Part shown: piece after piece, positions 42,363 through 53,861 of the stretch
Layout: each line of letters starts with the position of its first letter
Position numbering within the stretch: position 1 is the stretch's first letter
From: Lichina pygmaea
Taxonomy: Eukaryota; Ascomycota; Lichinomycetes; Lichinales; Lichinaceae
Direction of reading: 5' to 3'
Assembly: GCA_963422465.1 (NCBI GenBank)
Contig: OY730171.1
Coordinates: 3,224,001 to 3,288,000 of the forward strand
Length of the DNA stretch: 64,000 nt
Made by a program: the position numbers and the translations under genes
The notes under the pieces: model-generated
What the model was told of the DNA's origin: nothing
The model's database searches: none
What the model saw: only the letters and a program-made list of their open reading frames with translations

Positions 42363-45300
42363 CACTCCACTAGCTTTACTTCCTGGGGTCTTCTGCTGAT
42401 GTCAATGATGAAGATGACTGGTGGGAAGACAAGAAGGTCCCAAGGACCAAGTAATAAAGTCGACTTCTGAGAAAACAGTCACGCTTTGTATACTAGAGCT
42501 CTATTGCTTGATATCTCTTCTCTATATGATTCTCTACACAATATAAAAATTTAAGATGATTCCAACCAAGGATAGTGGATTTATACAAAATTTCATCAAG
42601 AGAGCCCTGCTTGCTATCTGATATCAACTGTCATGTGATGGGATACAGTACGTACACACAGCATTATTACTACTTATGACTATCAGGTTTGTAAGCAGGA
42701 ACCGGCTTGTTCAAACTTGTCGACCCACTGTATCCCTATTAGCAACTCTAGATCCAATGGCGTGAGACTCTATTGCGGAGTGTTGCGGCCACAGGGCTGA
42801 GGCTGGCTTAGTCAGCAGTGTTAGTCAGCTGGATAGGGGGCCATATAGCCCTTGGGTCCAAGAGGGCGTCAATGATCATCATCTTCTCCCTGCTCAGAGC
42901 AGGCCATTGCCTTGTAGCTCCAGCACGGAGCTTGCAGTTGAGGTTTCCAACAGCGGCATCTCTTGGGTCCCATCAGCAGCTAGAGTTCCAGGTCAGCACG
43001 CTTTTCTTATCTTCACATCAGTCCTCCGCCTTGTTCTCTTTGATTTCATACCTTTAGGTTTCACATCATCCTTCCGACTCGCACTGTTCTGTGTGTCTGG
43101 TCCTATGCCATGATGCTGCTTCTGCCGCAGTTGGGCCGACCTAGCAAGTTCTTCTTGCTTCAAGCACCATAGAAGTCTGCATCAAACTCCGTAATCTTCA
43201 ATGCATTCTCCCGTTTCATGTCGCGTACTCGAGGTGTCTGTTGGCAGTCTTGCTACTGCTGCCTGATCCACCAGTCCACTTTTCTTGACATCAAATCACT
43301 TCGAAGGTCTCAATATTCTATTCCTACTTAGTCCTCTTCAGACAGTCTGACAAGTAAGAAGCGTATCTGGGGTGGCATATCTGGCCTGTCAATATGGGAA
43401 TTCTCATAGCTAACCAGTCCGAAGACATGTCAATGATCACGTGGCCACCACTGCTCGCTACCGGTACAGTAGGGACAAATCTGACAGCCGATGAACATGT
43501 GTGGCCCTCACAAGCTGACATATCATCGACGACAGAGCGTCAGAGGCGGACATACATCTATGACGAGCGGGAAACAATCTAAGCGGCCGTGCCGGCATCG
43601 ATCAACTCTACGCACATCAGCGGGTCTCTAGGGTCTCTCATAGAAGACGAAAGAAATTTTGAAGATATCTAGTTTGGACTTTTGAAAATCATAGGACCAA
43701 TCTCTTCGACGGACCGAGTCGTATAACAGTATCGTGCGCCCTACCAAACGTTATTTGCAATATGATTTGTGATCCCACCAAAGACGGTGATGGTACCGGT
43801 AGAGAAGGGGATCGACGAGCAACGCGGGACTGGGCCTGCCATAAGTAAAGTCCTACATAGGTCCCTAAACAACGGCATATATGCTGACTGACGAAGCAGG
43901 GGACGAATGGGAGGGACTACGAGTACGTTGTTGGTCGAGGAGAGCATAGCCGACAGTCAAGAGGAACCATCGTCGTCGGAGAGGAGAACAAGCAGAACAA
44001 GATGTGAACACTGTTTGGATCACCGGTAGGACTCAGTGTCGTCGACAGATGACGAACGTAAGTTTCTACATTACCAATGTACGGAGTACTCAGCATGGCG
44101 AGGATGGCTTTATGCCGAGGCTAATTGCCTTGCTACTCTACCTCGGCACGGAGACATACATCAGGCAAAAACCTCGCTTCCGTTCACTCAAGGTCTTGCC
44201 CTCGGCGAAACCAGACAACGTCTTGCCGGCCACTCGGCCAAGAGGTGGCTACTACCTCGAGCGGCCGTTGCGCCGCTTGCCGAACGGTGAATCACCTTCG
44301 GCTGCATTCAGAATGGATAGTTGGAAACGGATCGCCATCAGGCTGTGAGGGCGGTGCACAGTCGACCACGTTCTTATCTTGGCGATTCAGGATTAGGAAA
44401 CGATTGCGACGCTGCGACTTCTGGGCGGCTTACGCGGTCAGAGACAGACCCCAGCACCAGAACCATAAGCCAGCTTACTAATCAACGTGCGTATGGACGA
44501 AAGCGTCAGCTTATCTCCATAAGTGTATGAAGCCTGCCTTTCGTTCGCCTAAACATCATTAGGCTTTCGCGTCACGAGGTCTTGGAGAACGGAGCAGTCG
44601 GTGGTCTGTGCTCCATGTTTGAGAGTCGACGAAGCTTTCCGTCGTCGATGTTCCAGTACGGAGTACGGAGTACTTTCGACGGTCTGGGTGCATCTACCGT
44701 GGCCCGTCGTACGTACGAAGTACCTGAGAGCACGCTGCCGCTCAAAGCGAACGACCCCCCCCGGCCAAGACGCAGACCTCGACTGCCCCTTCAAGCCCTT
44801 GTCCGGATCCCAGCAGTCCGACAGCCCTCACCACCGGATTCGGCGGAGGAGCGCTTCATTCTTTCGGTTGGAAGTTGACGGCGTTACAGCAGCATCACCA
44901 GCAGCATCAACCGACGATCATGCCACTGCTCTTGCATGACGACTCAGGATCCTCTACTGGAACTGCGCTGCACGGCAGATGCTGGTTCCTGCAGGCAGCA
45001 TGCCGCTCTTCGCGCGGTTTCAGATGAGCCTAGTGCCGAGTACTCTCCGACAAGGCTTCATCTCCTCCCTCCTGCAGGCGATGGGCAGGCCTGATGCTTG
45101 CTTTTTTCGATGCTTCTTTTTTTCCTTCTCTTCTCTTTCCTTGTTCCTTCCCACACCGAAGGGGGGACGAGCAGCAAAGTCAACGTCGCACACAAATCTC
45201 GTTACGGATGCAGTTTCGACTGCACCGCCGAGGCAGCAGGGGAGGAAGAATGAGACGTGAGATGGCCGGGCTGGGAAGTCGACGAGAGCAGGGGGTGGGT

Positions 45301-46427
45301 GTCACGGAAAGAAGCTGTTCAACGTCTACCGCACCACGATGCCAGACATGTCTCCGGGGAAATCGACGATCAATTTGTCCAGCAGGCTTCCTGAGATCGA
45401 TGGCGCATGTGGACGCAAAAGGGGGGAGGGGGGGAGGGGGGGAGGGGGGGGACAGAGAGCCCTATCTCGCTCGGCTCTGAGCGCAGCCACGGCGCGAATC
45501 TCGACTGGGCTTAGACGAGTTCGTGGCAGCATGTGGTGCGCATGCAAGCCCGCACTGTTACCGTCTCTCGAGACGTCGAGACGCACGGTGCAACGGTGCT
45601 TGGACTGCCGTACGATTTACGTCGACGATGGCCGGTGAAACTCGAACGCCCCCGGAGGTCAAAACCCCCGGTTGGCTGTCGATCCTTTTTTCGCCAAAGC
45701 GAGATGGGCCATGGCTGAATTGGGCGTCGTGGTTATTCTTGGGCACGGGAAGACGAAGTGGCAGAAGGGGAAGAAGACAAGAAGAAGAAGAAGATGATGA
45801 TGGGGCAGCGGCAGCAGAGGAGGAGGCGCTCGATATGGTGGGTTGGCAACATCGCGACGACCCAGCCGGGGCGTTGCCGGTATCGAAATGCAGTTCGTGG
45901 ATTACTCAGTCGTTCGATCGGTCGTCACACACCCAGCAGGGCACCCCGAGGCCCTGTCACATTGTCAAAGACGCAATCTCAAATGCCGACACTGCACTGC
46001 CACCACCACCGCTCTCGAACATCGAACCCTAAATCCATCGGCGGCCCGCGCTCGCGACATGACGCATTGGCCCTCGTGGTAAGGCAGGAAAGCGAGCCGG
46101 CCTGTTCGAACGCTCGACTTGGCGGATCACCTCCGCGCCGAGGCTTTCCGGACCCTCCCCCCCCCCAACCGTCTTGGACGACCCCCAAGTCGTAGTCTCC
46201 TGCAATTTCAAGCGTCCAAGGTCCTCAACGCTCCGTTGACCTCGTCCGGAGTACGTTTTCCGGTCTTGCCTCGTTATTTATCAGCTCCTTGGTCTGGCCC
46301 TATCATCGCCAAGGATCCGGTCGAGCTCTATCCGTCGACTCATACTCGTACTGCCTCGAACACCAGCGGCGGCACGTCTCACACGGGGTGTCGTGATCAT
46401 CGTCGTCATAGTCACCGCCCAAGGAAG
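42363..46427. other. Gene-poor transition from AT-rich to GC-rich DNA
   Basis: No supported gene. 42363-42660 is still AT-rich; GC content rises after about 42.7 kb. Short overlapping frames on both strands have no recognisable domain and no splice-consistent structure. GTACGGAGTAC-type motifs occur near 44079, 44655 and 44660. A hairpin TGCCGAGG...CCTCGGCA lies at 44112-44147, and a G-run at 45421-45451. The last kilobase is likely upstream DNA of the zinc-cluster gene at 46428. Confidence 0.5.
45421..45451 (+). repeat. G-tract with quadruplex-forming pattern
   Basis: Four runs of six to nine G separated by single A bases. It fits the G4 pattern (G3+N1-7) on the plus strand, about 1 kb upstream of the zinc-cluster gene start. 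Confidence 0.7.
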
Positions 46428-48717
46428 ATGCTCCTCTACCACCGCCCCGTGCCAGCAAAGATTCCCAAACGGCGATCTCGAGCAGGTCAGTACGAGACGC
46501 GTGTTCGATGATTGTTCTCCCTCGAAATGCGTCTTGCGCCGTCGAGCTGCATGTGCTGACGGCGTCATATATCCATAGGCTGCATCCACTGGTACGTTTG
46601 GCCTGGTCGTAGGGACCTTCTCGAAAACTTTCCTCGTCCAACGGTGAGGAAAGCCTGACGTCCGAGGGCTCCGCTGACGACGAGGACGATTGCAGCAAGG
46701 AGAAGAAGAAGAAGTGCAACGAGGAGCGGCCACAGTGTGACCGATGTATGGAGCGTGGCCTAAGGTGCCAGTACGAACCGGTGAAGCCGCGCAAGCGTCG
46801 GCGAACGACGACCGCGGCGGACGAGGCGGCTCGGCCCCGTTCCGTCACCAGCGACCCTGGACCGCCCTCATCCTACCCGGCTTTCGCGCCGGGCCTGCCG
46901 CCGGGCGTCCGCTCTGTCCTGTGCGACGCTCGCGCGCACTCGGCCTCGCCTTCGCCCTACATCGACGTATGGGACGACGACGGCGCCGACGGGAGCTCGG
47001 CCGGCCCCTTCATGCCCGTCACGGGACCCGGAGCCGCCTTCCGCTCCCCCATGTCCACCGTGCATGACCTTGGCATCGACTCGGTCGACTCCCTTCCGGG
47101 CCTCACGGACTACGATGGTGGTCCTGGGTGCGGTACGCCTGCGATGTCGGCACCGTGCACCGTTGCCGACTTCCCGCTGTCGTCCTGTGCCGTCTCGCCC
47201 GTCATCGCGACGTTCCCGCAGTCGCCGCCGCCGACGGATTTCGCACCGCCGAGCTACCCACGTACCGTGACGGCCACGGGAGCAGCCACCGTTCCAGACC
47301 TGCGCCTCGGGACGCCCGTCTCGAGCGGGTCACCGGTCACGATACCCAAGTCGCCCTTCCTCGAGGTCCCGTCCTCGCACGCCGACGACGCGACGCGCCC
47401 GAATCGGCGGCTCCTGCTCGAGCACTTTGCCACCGTCTTCTCGCCGCTGCTGGTGTTCACGGAGCGGCCGATGAATCCGCTACGACAGCACATTCTCCCC
47501 ATGGCGTCCCGCAGCCCGGTCGTCATGAGCGCCGTGCTCGCCCTGGCAGCCGCGCACATGGAGAACTTGGGTCTCAAGAACGAGGAGCGCTCGCTCGATT
47601 TCCACTCTCACGCCTTGCAGGGTCTTGCCCAGCTCCTTTCCGACCCTCGCACGAGCCGAGACGACGTTCTCGCGGCCATTGTCCTGCTCATGTACTACGA
47701 GGTTCGTGTGCCGACGCGTTCGGCATCGTAGGCGGGAAAGGGGAAAGCTGACGGGGTTCGACCCGTAGGTCGTTCGAAATGGGTCATCTTCGGTTCTGAG
47801 CAGCCACCTGCGGGGCGGTCTGTCGGTGATGCGTGCCCGACCAGCAAAGCCCGGCCCCACCTCGTACTACCTCGAGAAGGTGAGTTCCCCTGGCAGGTGC
47901 CATGCGAGCCGTTTTCGATGTACCTTTCTCGAGCACCCGCTGAGATTCGTCCTGCTCCCAGGCCTTTTGCTTCTTCGACGTTCTCTGTGCCTTGTCCTTT
48001 GGGTCCACGCCGGTGTCTGGCAGCGTCATGCCCACGCCAACGCAGACGCCCGAGTCGTACGCGACGCGAGACATGTTCGGCATGTCGACCGTCGACAACG
48101 TGTTCGGCTTCGCCGGCGATCTCTGGCCGCTGCTCCACCGACTGAGTCACCTGCAGGAGCTGCGAAGGAGCCTGAACGGCACAGTCGCACTCGCGTCCGA
48201 GGAGGCCACGGTCAAGCGGGCCGAGTTCGAGTCGTTGGCGTCGAACATGGAGCTCGCGCTGCACCAATGGGTGCCGAAGGTGTCGGCGGCGCTCGTGGCG
48301 ATCGACCCGTCCATCGAGGACGCGCACACGCAGGCCGCGCTCAGCCAGGCCGAGGCCTGTCGCGAGGCGGCGCTCGTCTTCCTCGCGCGCACGGTGCAGC
48401 AGCAGGCGCGGTCGTCACCGCAGGTGCAAGCGCCGGCCAAGCACGGGCTGCAGGCCTGTCTCCGCGTCGTCGTCTTTGGCGGCCCGATGGTGGCGCTGCT
48501 GTGGCCGCTCTTCCACGCCGCGTGCGAGGTCGTCGACGACGTCGACCGCGGCGTCGCCCGCACCGTCTTTCGCCACCTCGAGAGCCGCCAGGGCATGCAG
48601 AACGTCGTGCAGGCCTGGGAGGTGGTCGAGGAGGTCTGGCATCGCCAGGACGACGGCGACGCGGCCGACTGGGTCACGGTCTGCTATGACATGAACCGCA
48701 CTCCGATTCTAGCATGA
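46428..48717 (+). CDS. Zn(II)2Cys6 transcription factor, Fungal_trans_2-like (5 exons)
   Basis: Proposed exons: 46428-46485, 46579-46591 (13 nt), 46696-47701, 47769-47879, 47962-48717; 647 residues. Introns begin GTCAGT, GTACGT, GTTCGT and GTGAGT. The first two have CTGAC branch sites and end TAG/CAG; together they bring out KRRSRAGCIHCKEKKKKCNE then ERPQCDRCMERGLRCQY, a perfect CX2CX6CX6CX2CX6C cluster (residues 21-48). No frame gives this without the microexon. A Pro/Ser-rich linker follows; residues ~260-640 match the Fungal_trans_2 style (LLLEHFATVFSPLLVF, MSAVLALAAAHM, LLMYYEVVRNGSSS). Such proteins bind CGG-type DNA in the nucleus. The start ATG at 46428 is chosen because it opens the exon leading into the cluster; no closer alternative exists. 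Target genes unknown. Confidence 0.88.
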
Positions 48718-50392
48718 CCCGGGCGTGACCCGGGCCTGTGCTTCCGCATCGCTTTCTTTTTGACGTACGGTCGATGACGAGGTTGGTAATGTCGATGATG
48801 ATCAGCGGACGCCCTTTGTTTCCTCATTTTCGATCCTTGTCTTTGTCCCCGTCCTATCTTTTGGTTTCATACGCCTGTTTTACCAGGTATCTATCATGCC
48901 CCGGTCGTCCTCCCTCGAGCTCTCAAGCTCCCATGCCTTCCTCTCTCCATCTTATTTTTGTTGACGTCCTGTCAGTCTAGTCGTCGTCGAGTTTTCCGCA
49001 TGTGTTTCCATTTCCGTTACTCCGCCCTCACATGCTCTGCACAACTCTTTCTCAGCGTGTGCCACCATTCCAGCCTGTCCATTTCCCACTCCCCCTTGTA
49101 CCCCTAATTCCGCACAATCTTCTGCTCTTTACCGGCTATATTAGATCTCAGTCGTTTCTTTCTGGTTCCTTCATATTATCATACCCCCTATCAGGGGTTT
49201 TCATTTAGAAGGGGGTTCTTTATAACTGTCTTCTTCTTCTTCCTCTTCTCCTCTCGCAGTCGTTGGCGTCATGTGCTCTGTTCTGGGGACTGCGACATCA
49301 TCGTTCGCTGCGGATGGTCGTGCATGGGCAGGGGAGGCAACGGAGGGGATGGCTTGTCAGGGAAGAGACTCGGGCTGAGTGTTGGAGATACCCAGAGCAC
49401 AGCGACGGCGGCAAAGGGCGACTGGGACTCGGGCGAGCGGGCGTTGGCATGCAACGCGAAGCACTGCGTTTGGGTAATACATGCATACTCTCGAGACTTT
49501 TTGGATGTCTTTTATCAACTATAGATTCTTGATACAGCCCATCTCACTCCCTGTACTCTCTCTCTCTGCTCATTCCTCCAATAATCTCCTTGGATCTTGA
49601 ACATTCTTTGTTCCAACCTTTTTCTGCCATCATTGATCTTTGGCCCATGATCTTTGGCTCATGATAATTGGCCCATGATAACTGGCCCATGGTCTTTGGC
49701 AAATGATAGTTGGCCCATCATGATCCTAGGCCCTTGATCCTTGGCCCCGATGATTCTTGATTCTTGATCGATCTCTTGTACTTCGTCTAGTGTCATTCAT
49801 TCATCCTTTGCACAATGTACTGAGCTTGCTAGTAGAACGATCAAAACATGAAAGCAGTACGAGTACATCAACATCGGGCCGACTCATCTATCAATGATGA
49901 ACCACTCAAGCGATTTGATCAAAGATCTATTTGATGAGGTTCATCGACTGGTTCTTTCAGAGGTGGCTTTTGAGTATAAGATTGTGCCTGCAGGGTGTGG
50001 GCAAGAAGTTGACCGACTAAGATACCACCGACTGATCAAAAGACACTTGTCAAGCAAAGTAATTAGATAGGGTTGTCAAAACTACCGGCGGACACACCAA
50101 AAACTTTCCTGTCTCTTGTGTCTGAGCGCTTGTCTCTTCTCGCGCTGTCTCTTAAAAAAGATAGAGCTTGGCACCTCAAATCAAACGACGACAGAGGATG
50201 AAACAGCATGGGAACGATAACATGATGATCAACAAACCAAGCAAAGACCGGTGGCATCGAGCAGACGGAACTGTCATTCAGTAGAGACTAGTGGGATGAA
50301 AGCAAAGACTGGTGGCACCAAGTGGCTTTGAAACATGGACTTGACTGAAAAGATACGCAGAGCTGGCTGTTGTAATGAGAGGTGGTCTTGTC

Positions 50393-50394
<2 letters not shown>
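48718..50394. other. Intergenic region downstream of the zinc-cluster gene
   Basis: No supported gene. It contains a direct repeat TGACCCGGGC just after the stop codon, T/C-rich 3' flank to ~49.25 kb, a 14-bp minisatellite (49636-49750), and AT-richer unique sequence to 50.39 kb. Confidence 0.5.
49636..49750. repeat. Minisatellite of ~8 units, 14 bp each (GATNNTTGGCCCAT)
   Basis: Consecutive units such as GATCTTTGGCCCAT, GATAATTGGCCCAT, GATAACTGGCCCAT and GATCCTAGGCCCTT, imperfect toward the right, with one unit enlarged by 3 bp. Confidence 0.8.

Positions 50395-50429
<35 letters not shown>
50395..50429. repeat. (GA)n microsatellite
   Basis: About 17 perfect GA dinucleotides directly next to the palindrome-rich block. 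Confidence 0.95.
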
Positions 50430-50430
50430 G

Positions 50431-50610
50431 GTAGCGGGCCTAGGAAAAGCCTAGGCCGCGCTACGCGGAACTCCTCAGAATCGTGGGTTGTAGAAGAGTT
50501 TTGATTGTTCTAGCTAGGAAGAAGAGCTGGCTATATAGCCGAGGAGCTCCAAAGCTCCTACCTGAGCAGGCACCTGCCCCGGGCTAGCCCCGGCTCGGCT
50601 GGACTAAGCA
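50431..50610. repeat. Palindrome-rich block, possible LTR or MITE remnant
   Basis: Within 180 bp: GGCCTAGG-AAAAG-CCTAGGCC, CCGCG-CTA-CGCGG, GGCTATATAGCC, AGGAGCT-CCAA-AGCTCCT, GCAGG-CA-CCTGC and GGGCTAGCCC. The TATATAG core and the start TGGTAGCGGGCCTAGG remind me of fungal gypsy LTRs, but I cannot see matching ends or a target-site duplication. Confidence 0.5.
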
Positions 50611-50810
50611 CCGACCGGGCCGACTATGTCCCGACCCCCGAGTCTCCCAGGTGTGGCCGGCGAGTCCTGTGGGCTTGGCCATGACAAGAGGTAGTTGTTG
50701 GATGAAGAGTGTCATGCCACCGATGAAAAGCATGGTTGCGATGGACGAAGAGAAGAGAGGTAGCTTCATCATGTGACGGACGTGACAGACAACGACGGTG
50801 ATGCGACACA

Positions 50811-51366
50811 TCAAAAGAGACGTGCAGGTGAAAAAGGGTACGACAGAGCCACTGACGACATGCATGAGAACGATGAGGAGGAGGATTTGTCGTGCAAGCT
50901 CCCAGCGCCATGGTCGGCCGTGACATCGGTGTCGTGACTGACATCAGCATCCTGACCGACATCGGCGTCGTGGTTGACATCGGCGCCGCGACCGACAGAA
51001 GCGAACACCGTCTGCGTCGCCGTCATGGTATGCGTGGCGGTAAGGACACTCGTGATCACCTCGATGGACTTTGCTGGTGCGTCTGCGAGAGAGGCATTGC
51101 CGTCGCTAGTATCATGAATGTATGCAGCGGCATTCGCCGCAGGATCCATACCGGCATTCATATCGGTCGCTGTATCAGGATCCACACCAGCATCCACATC
51201 GGTACCGGCACCAGCGAGTGTATCGCTCTCGCTCCCGAGCCCAATATCAGGAGAGCTATCCACCCGCTGCGTCGCAGCCCCGAGGACGTCACACGAGAAC
51301 CCCGCGCCAGAAGGAGCGCAGTAGCCGCTTCGAGCGACGGAGGTGCCTCCGTCGGCGCCTGCAGAG

Positions 51367-51404
<38 letters not shown>

Positions 51405-52097
51405 AGGCTGTCCTCGGAGCGCGAGGAACAGGACGACGAGGCCGAGCGCGACGATGACGGCGTTTCGCCGGTCGCGTGCGACCGAGACGATGTAGTCTCG
51501 CAGCAGGATCGTCAGCGGCAGAGGTGGCCCTGTGCCTGCTCGGCCCTGGACATGTGCTCTGCGTTGGCTACCGCCGTGGCGACTGATGCCGCGCTCGCGT
51601 GGATCGAGGTCGTCAGCGGCTCGGGAGGTCGGGCTGCGCCACGGCTGGCGGTGGTCTGAGGACGTGCCGCGGTCTGAGTCAGGCACGGCTGCGGACCTGG
51701 AGGGCGGAGTGAGACGATGGCCCGGATAGTCTGCGTAGATATCGCTGCCGCTGCCGCCGCTGCCGCTGATGGGTCTGGGTCCGGGTCCGGGTTTGTACGA
51801 CCCGTCGCTTGGACGGCGACGTCGACGTCGAGGGCGGGCGTCGCCGTAAATCTCACGCAGACGCGCCGCGTGCGAGTCACCCTCGTCGCCGTCATCGTCG
51901 TCGCTGGCATACCTCTCTGCCGATTTTATGCGGGGAGCTGCCTCGGCACGATCCATTCCCACGAGCGCCGGCGCCGCCGGGGAAGAAGTGAGTGACGCAG
52001 GGCGGCCTGCGCTGCTGTGCGCCGGCAGAGCAGTCTCTCGTTCCTGATTGTGATCGTGATCGTGGTCGCGTCCCTGAGCAAGACGTCTCGCCATATC

Positions 52098-52160
<63 letters not shown>

Positions 52161-53861
52161 CTTCTCTTCCTCCTCCTCCTCTTCGGCCTGTTCCGTCTCT
52201 CCTTCCTCCTTCTTCAGTGCTTCCAGCTCCCGCCGCATATCCTCCGGGATCCACGGCTCAATCTCGACGTCGACGCGCTCCATCTCCTTCCAGGCCGCGG
52301 CCCAGGCGCCCGCCCGCATCAGCCCGTTCGAGGCGTAGATCTTAATGTTCCACCGTCGGAGCCCCTGGCCGACACCTCGGCGGGGGTCATGAACGTGGCG
52401 ACCGCAGTCGACGCACGCGTCCGAGTCGGTCTGAGCATTGTTCCCGCCGTCGCCGTCGCCATTGCCAAAGAAACTACCGTCTTGGCTCCGTGACCCGCCA
52501 TCGTTTCCCTTTTCATCAATTTCATCATCGTCGTCATCATCATCCTCGTCGCCGTCGTTGCCCTCGGCGGGAGGCACAAAGTGTCCGCATTTCAAGATGC
52601 GCGGCACTTTCAGCTCGAGGCTCTCCAAAAGCCGCTCCTCGAGCAGCTCGTAGTCGTCCCTCGGATGGGGCAGCAGGATGCCCCGGTCAAGCACCGTGTC
52701 GGTGATCTTGTCGCGCAGCAGGTCGTAGTTGTCGAGGATGTACCCCGGCAGGACATCCCTCATCAAGCCCAGACGGTACGGCAGCCGGATCGCCAGGAGC
52801 GTGACGTGGAGCAGGATCAGCGGCGGCTCCTTCCGTTTCACGGGGCTCTGGGGCCGTTGGTGGCGTCTCGTCTGCGACCGAGGCGTGCCACTCTGGCGCG
52901 ACCAGTCCGACGTCCGTCGTTGTCGGGGTAGCGACGTCGACGCCACCGCCACGTCGTACTGGTGCCGCGGGTCCGACAGGGGCGGGCTCATGTCCATCTG
53001 CATCGCGCGCACCGACGACGGATGCCGGAACGGGGACCTGTGCGGCTTGGGTGGCGTTAACGGCGCCCGCGCGTTGTGCTGTCGTCGGGATCGCGCCGAC
53101 GGGGGCGAAGACGTCTCGGACAATGTCATCACAGCGACCTCGTCGGGAAGCTGTGAGATGATCTCGTCCCGGTCGTCGTCGTCCTCGGCCTCACCGTCGG
53201 GCCGTGAGTGATGCGAAGCCGTCGACGACGAGTAGCCCGGCGTGGCGCGGCCGTCCCGGTCAGATGCGCCGTCGCGATCGAACGAGTAGTCGTGCCCGTC
53301 GTCGCCGAACCGTTCGCTCGAGATTCTGCGCGAGCCAGTTTGCGGGCGCTTTCCAGCATCGCAGTTGGCGTCCGAGAGAATCGAGACCTCTCCTGCGGCA
53401 TGGTTCTCCTTGTCGGTTGCTGAATCCCACTCCGCTGCTCCGTCGGTGCCGCCGTCGAGTCCAAATTCTTCATCCAGCATTCCTTCCTCGATCGTTTCGT
53501 CGGCAACGGAGTTGAGTATCCGTGTCTTGCAGCCAGCTCTGTTGGTCAGAAGGAAGAGATGCAAAGGTGCCGGTGTGTTGAAATGTCTTCCTGCCACTTC
53601 ATCCGGCAAGCTCTTCAGGTCGCTGAGTCGGCCTCGGAGATCTGCAGTGCCGGCCAGGGCACAGACACCAACAACAAAGTGCCCGATTCGGCTAGTGCAG
53701 TATCCTAGTCCGAGTTCGTCAGTGTCCCCTGACTTTTGAAGACTGCAACAGTATTGTGATCGGACGCTACTGACAGCACTCCTCAATGCTCCCCAGATCT
53801 GCCTTGGATAGCAATCAGAGGCGAAATTAATCAGGTGTGGTAGACTGCGGTACGGCAGCAC
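50811..53861 (-). CDS. Conserved ascomycete acidic membrane-anchored protein ('pathway-specific nitrogen regulator' type)
   Basis: An open frame of 1,016 codons. The most conserved-looking parts are residues ~345-420 (LILLHVTLLAIRLPYRLGLM, then LPGYILDNYDLLRDKITDTV and LPHPRDDYELLEERLLESL) and ~500-540 (WNIKIYASNGLMRAGAWAAA, then WKEMERVDVEIEPW). From memory these resemble ascomycete proteins auto-named pathway-specific nitrogen regulator; that role is not shown by the sequence. Other parts: an acidic middle with a ~20-Asp run (residues ~565-590), a basic patch RPRRRRRRP, one predicted membrane segment (NAVIVALGLVVLFLALRG, residues ~797-814), then a poly-Ser run and a Ser/Thr/Asp-rich tail with DADV-like repeats. 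The topology suggests a tail-side anchor with the acidic domain in cytosol or nucleus. The first ~110 residues look like intron or UTR: a CTGAC branch and AAG acceptor near 53530 suggest a further upstream exon, so the start is doubtful. Confidence 0.75.
52092..52160. repeat. (GTC)n / (GAC)n trinucleotide run encoding poly-Asp
   Basis: About 22 tandem GTC on the plus strand, read as GAC (Asp) by the reverse-strand gene. A second run of the opposite polarity (GAC on the plus strand, 51368-51404) is read as TCG (Ser) in the same gene. Confidence 0.9.

Noticed and set aside
43324-46200. Many short open frames in the transition region
   Set aside because: They overlap on both strands, have no domain or splice logic, and lie in GC-rich DNA where long chance frames are expected.
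46748-47731. Zinc-cluster gene starting at ATG 46748 as a single exon
   Set aside because: It would begin inside the cluster (MERGLRCQY) and lose four to five Cys ligands, while the spliced model gives a perfect motif and consistent phases.
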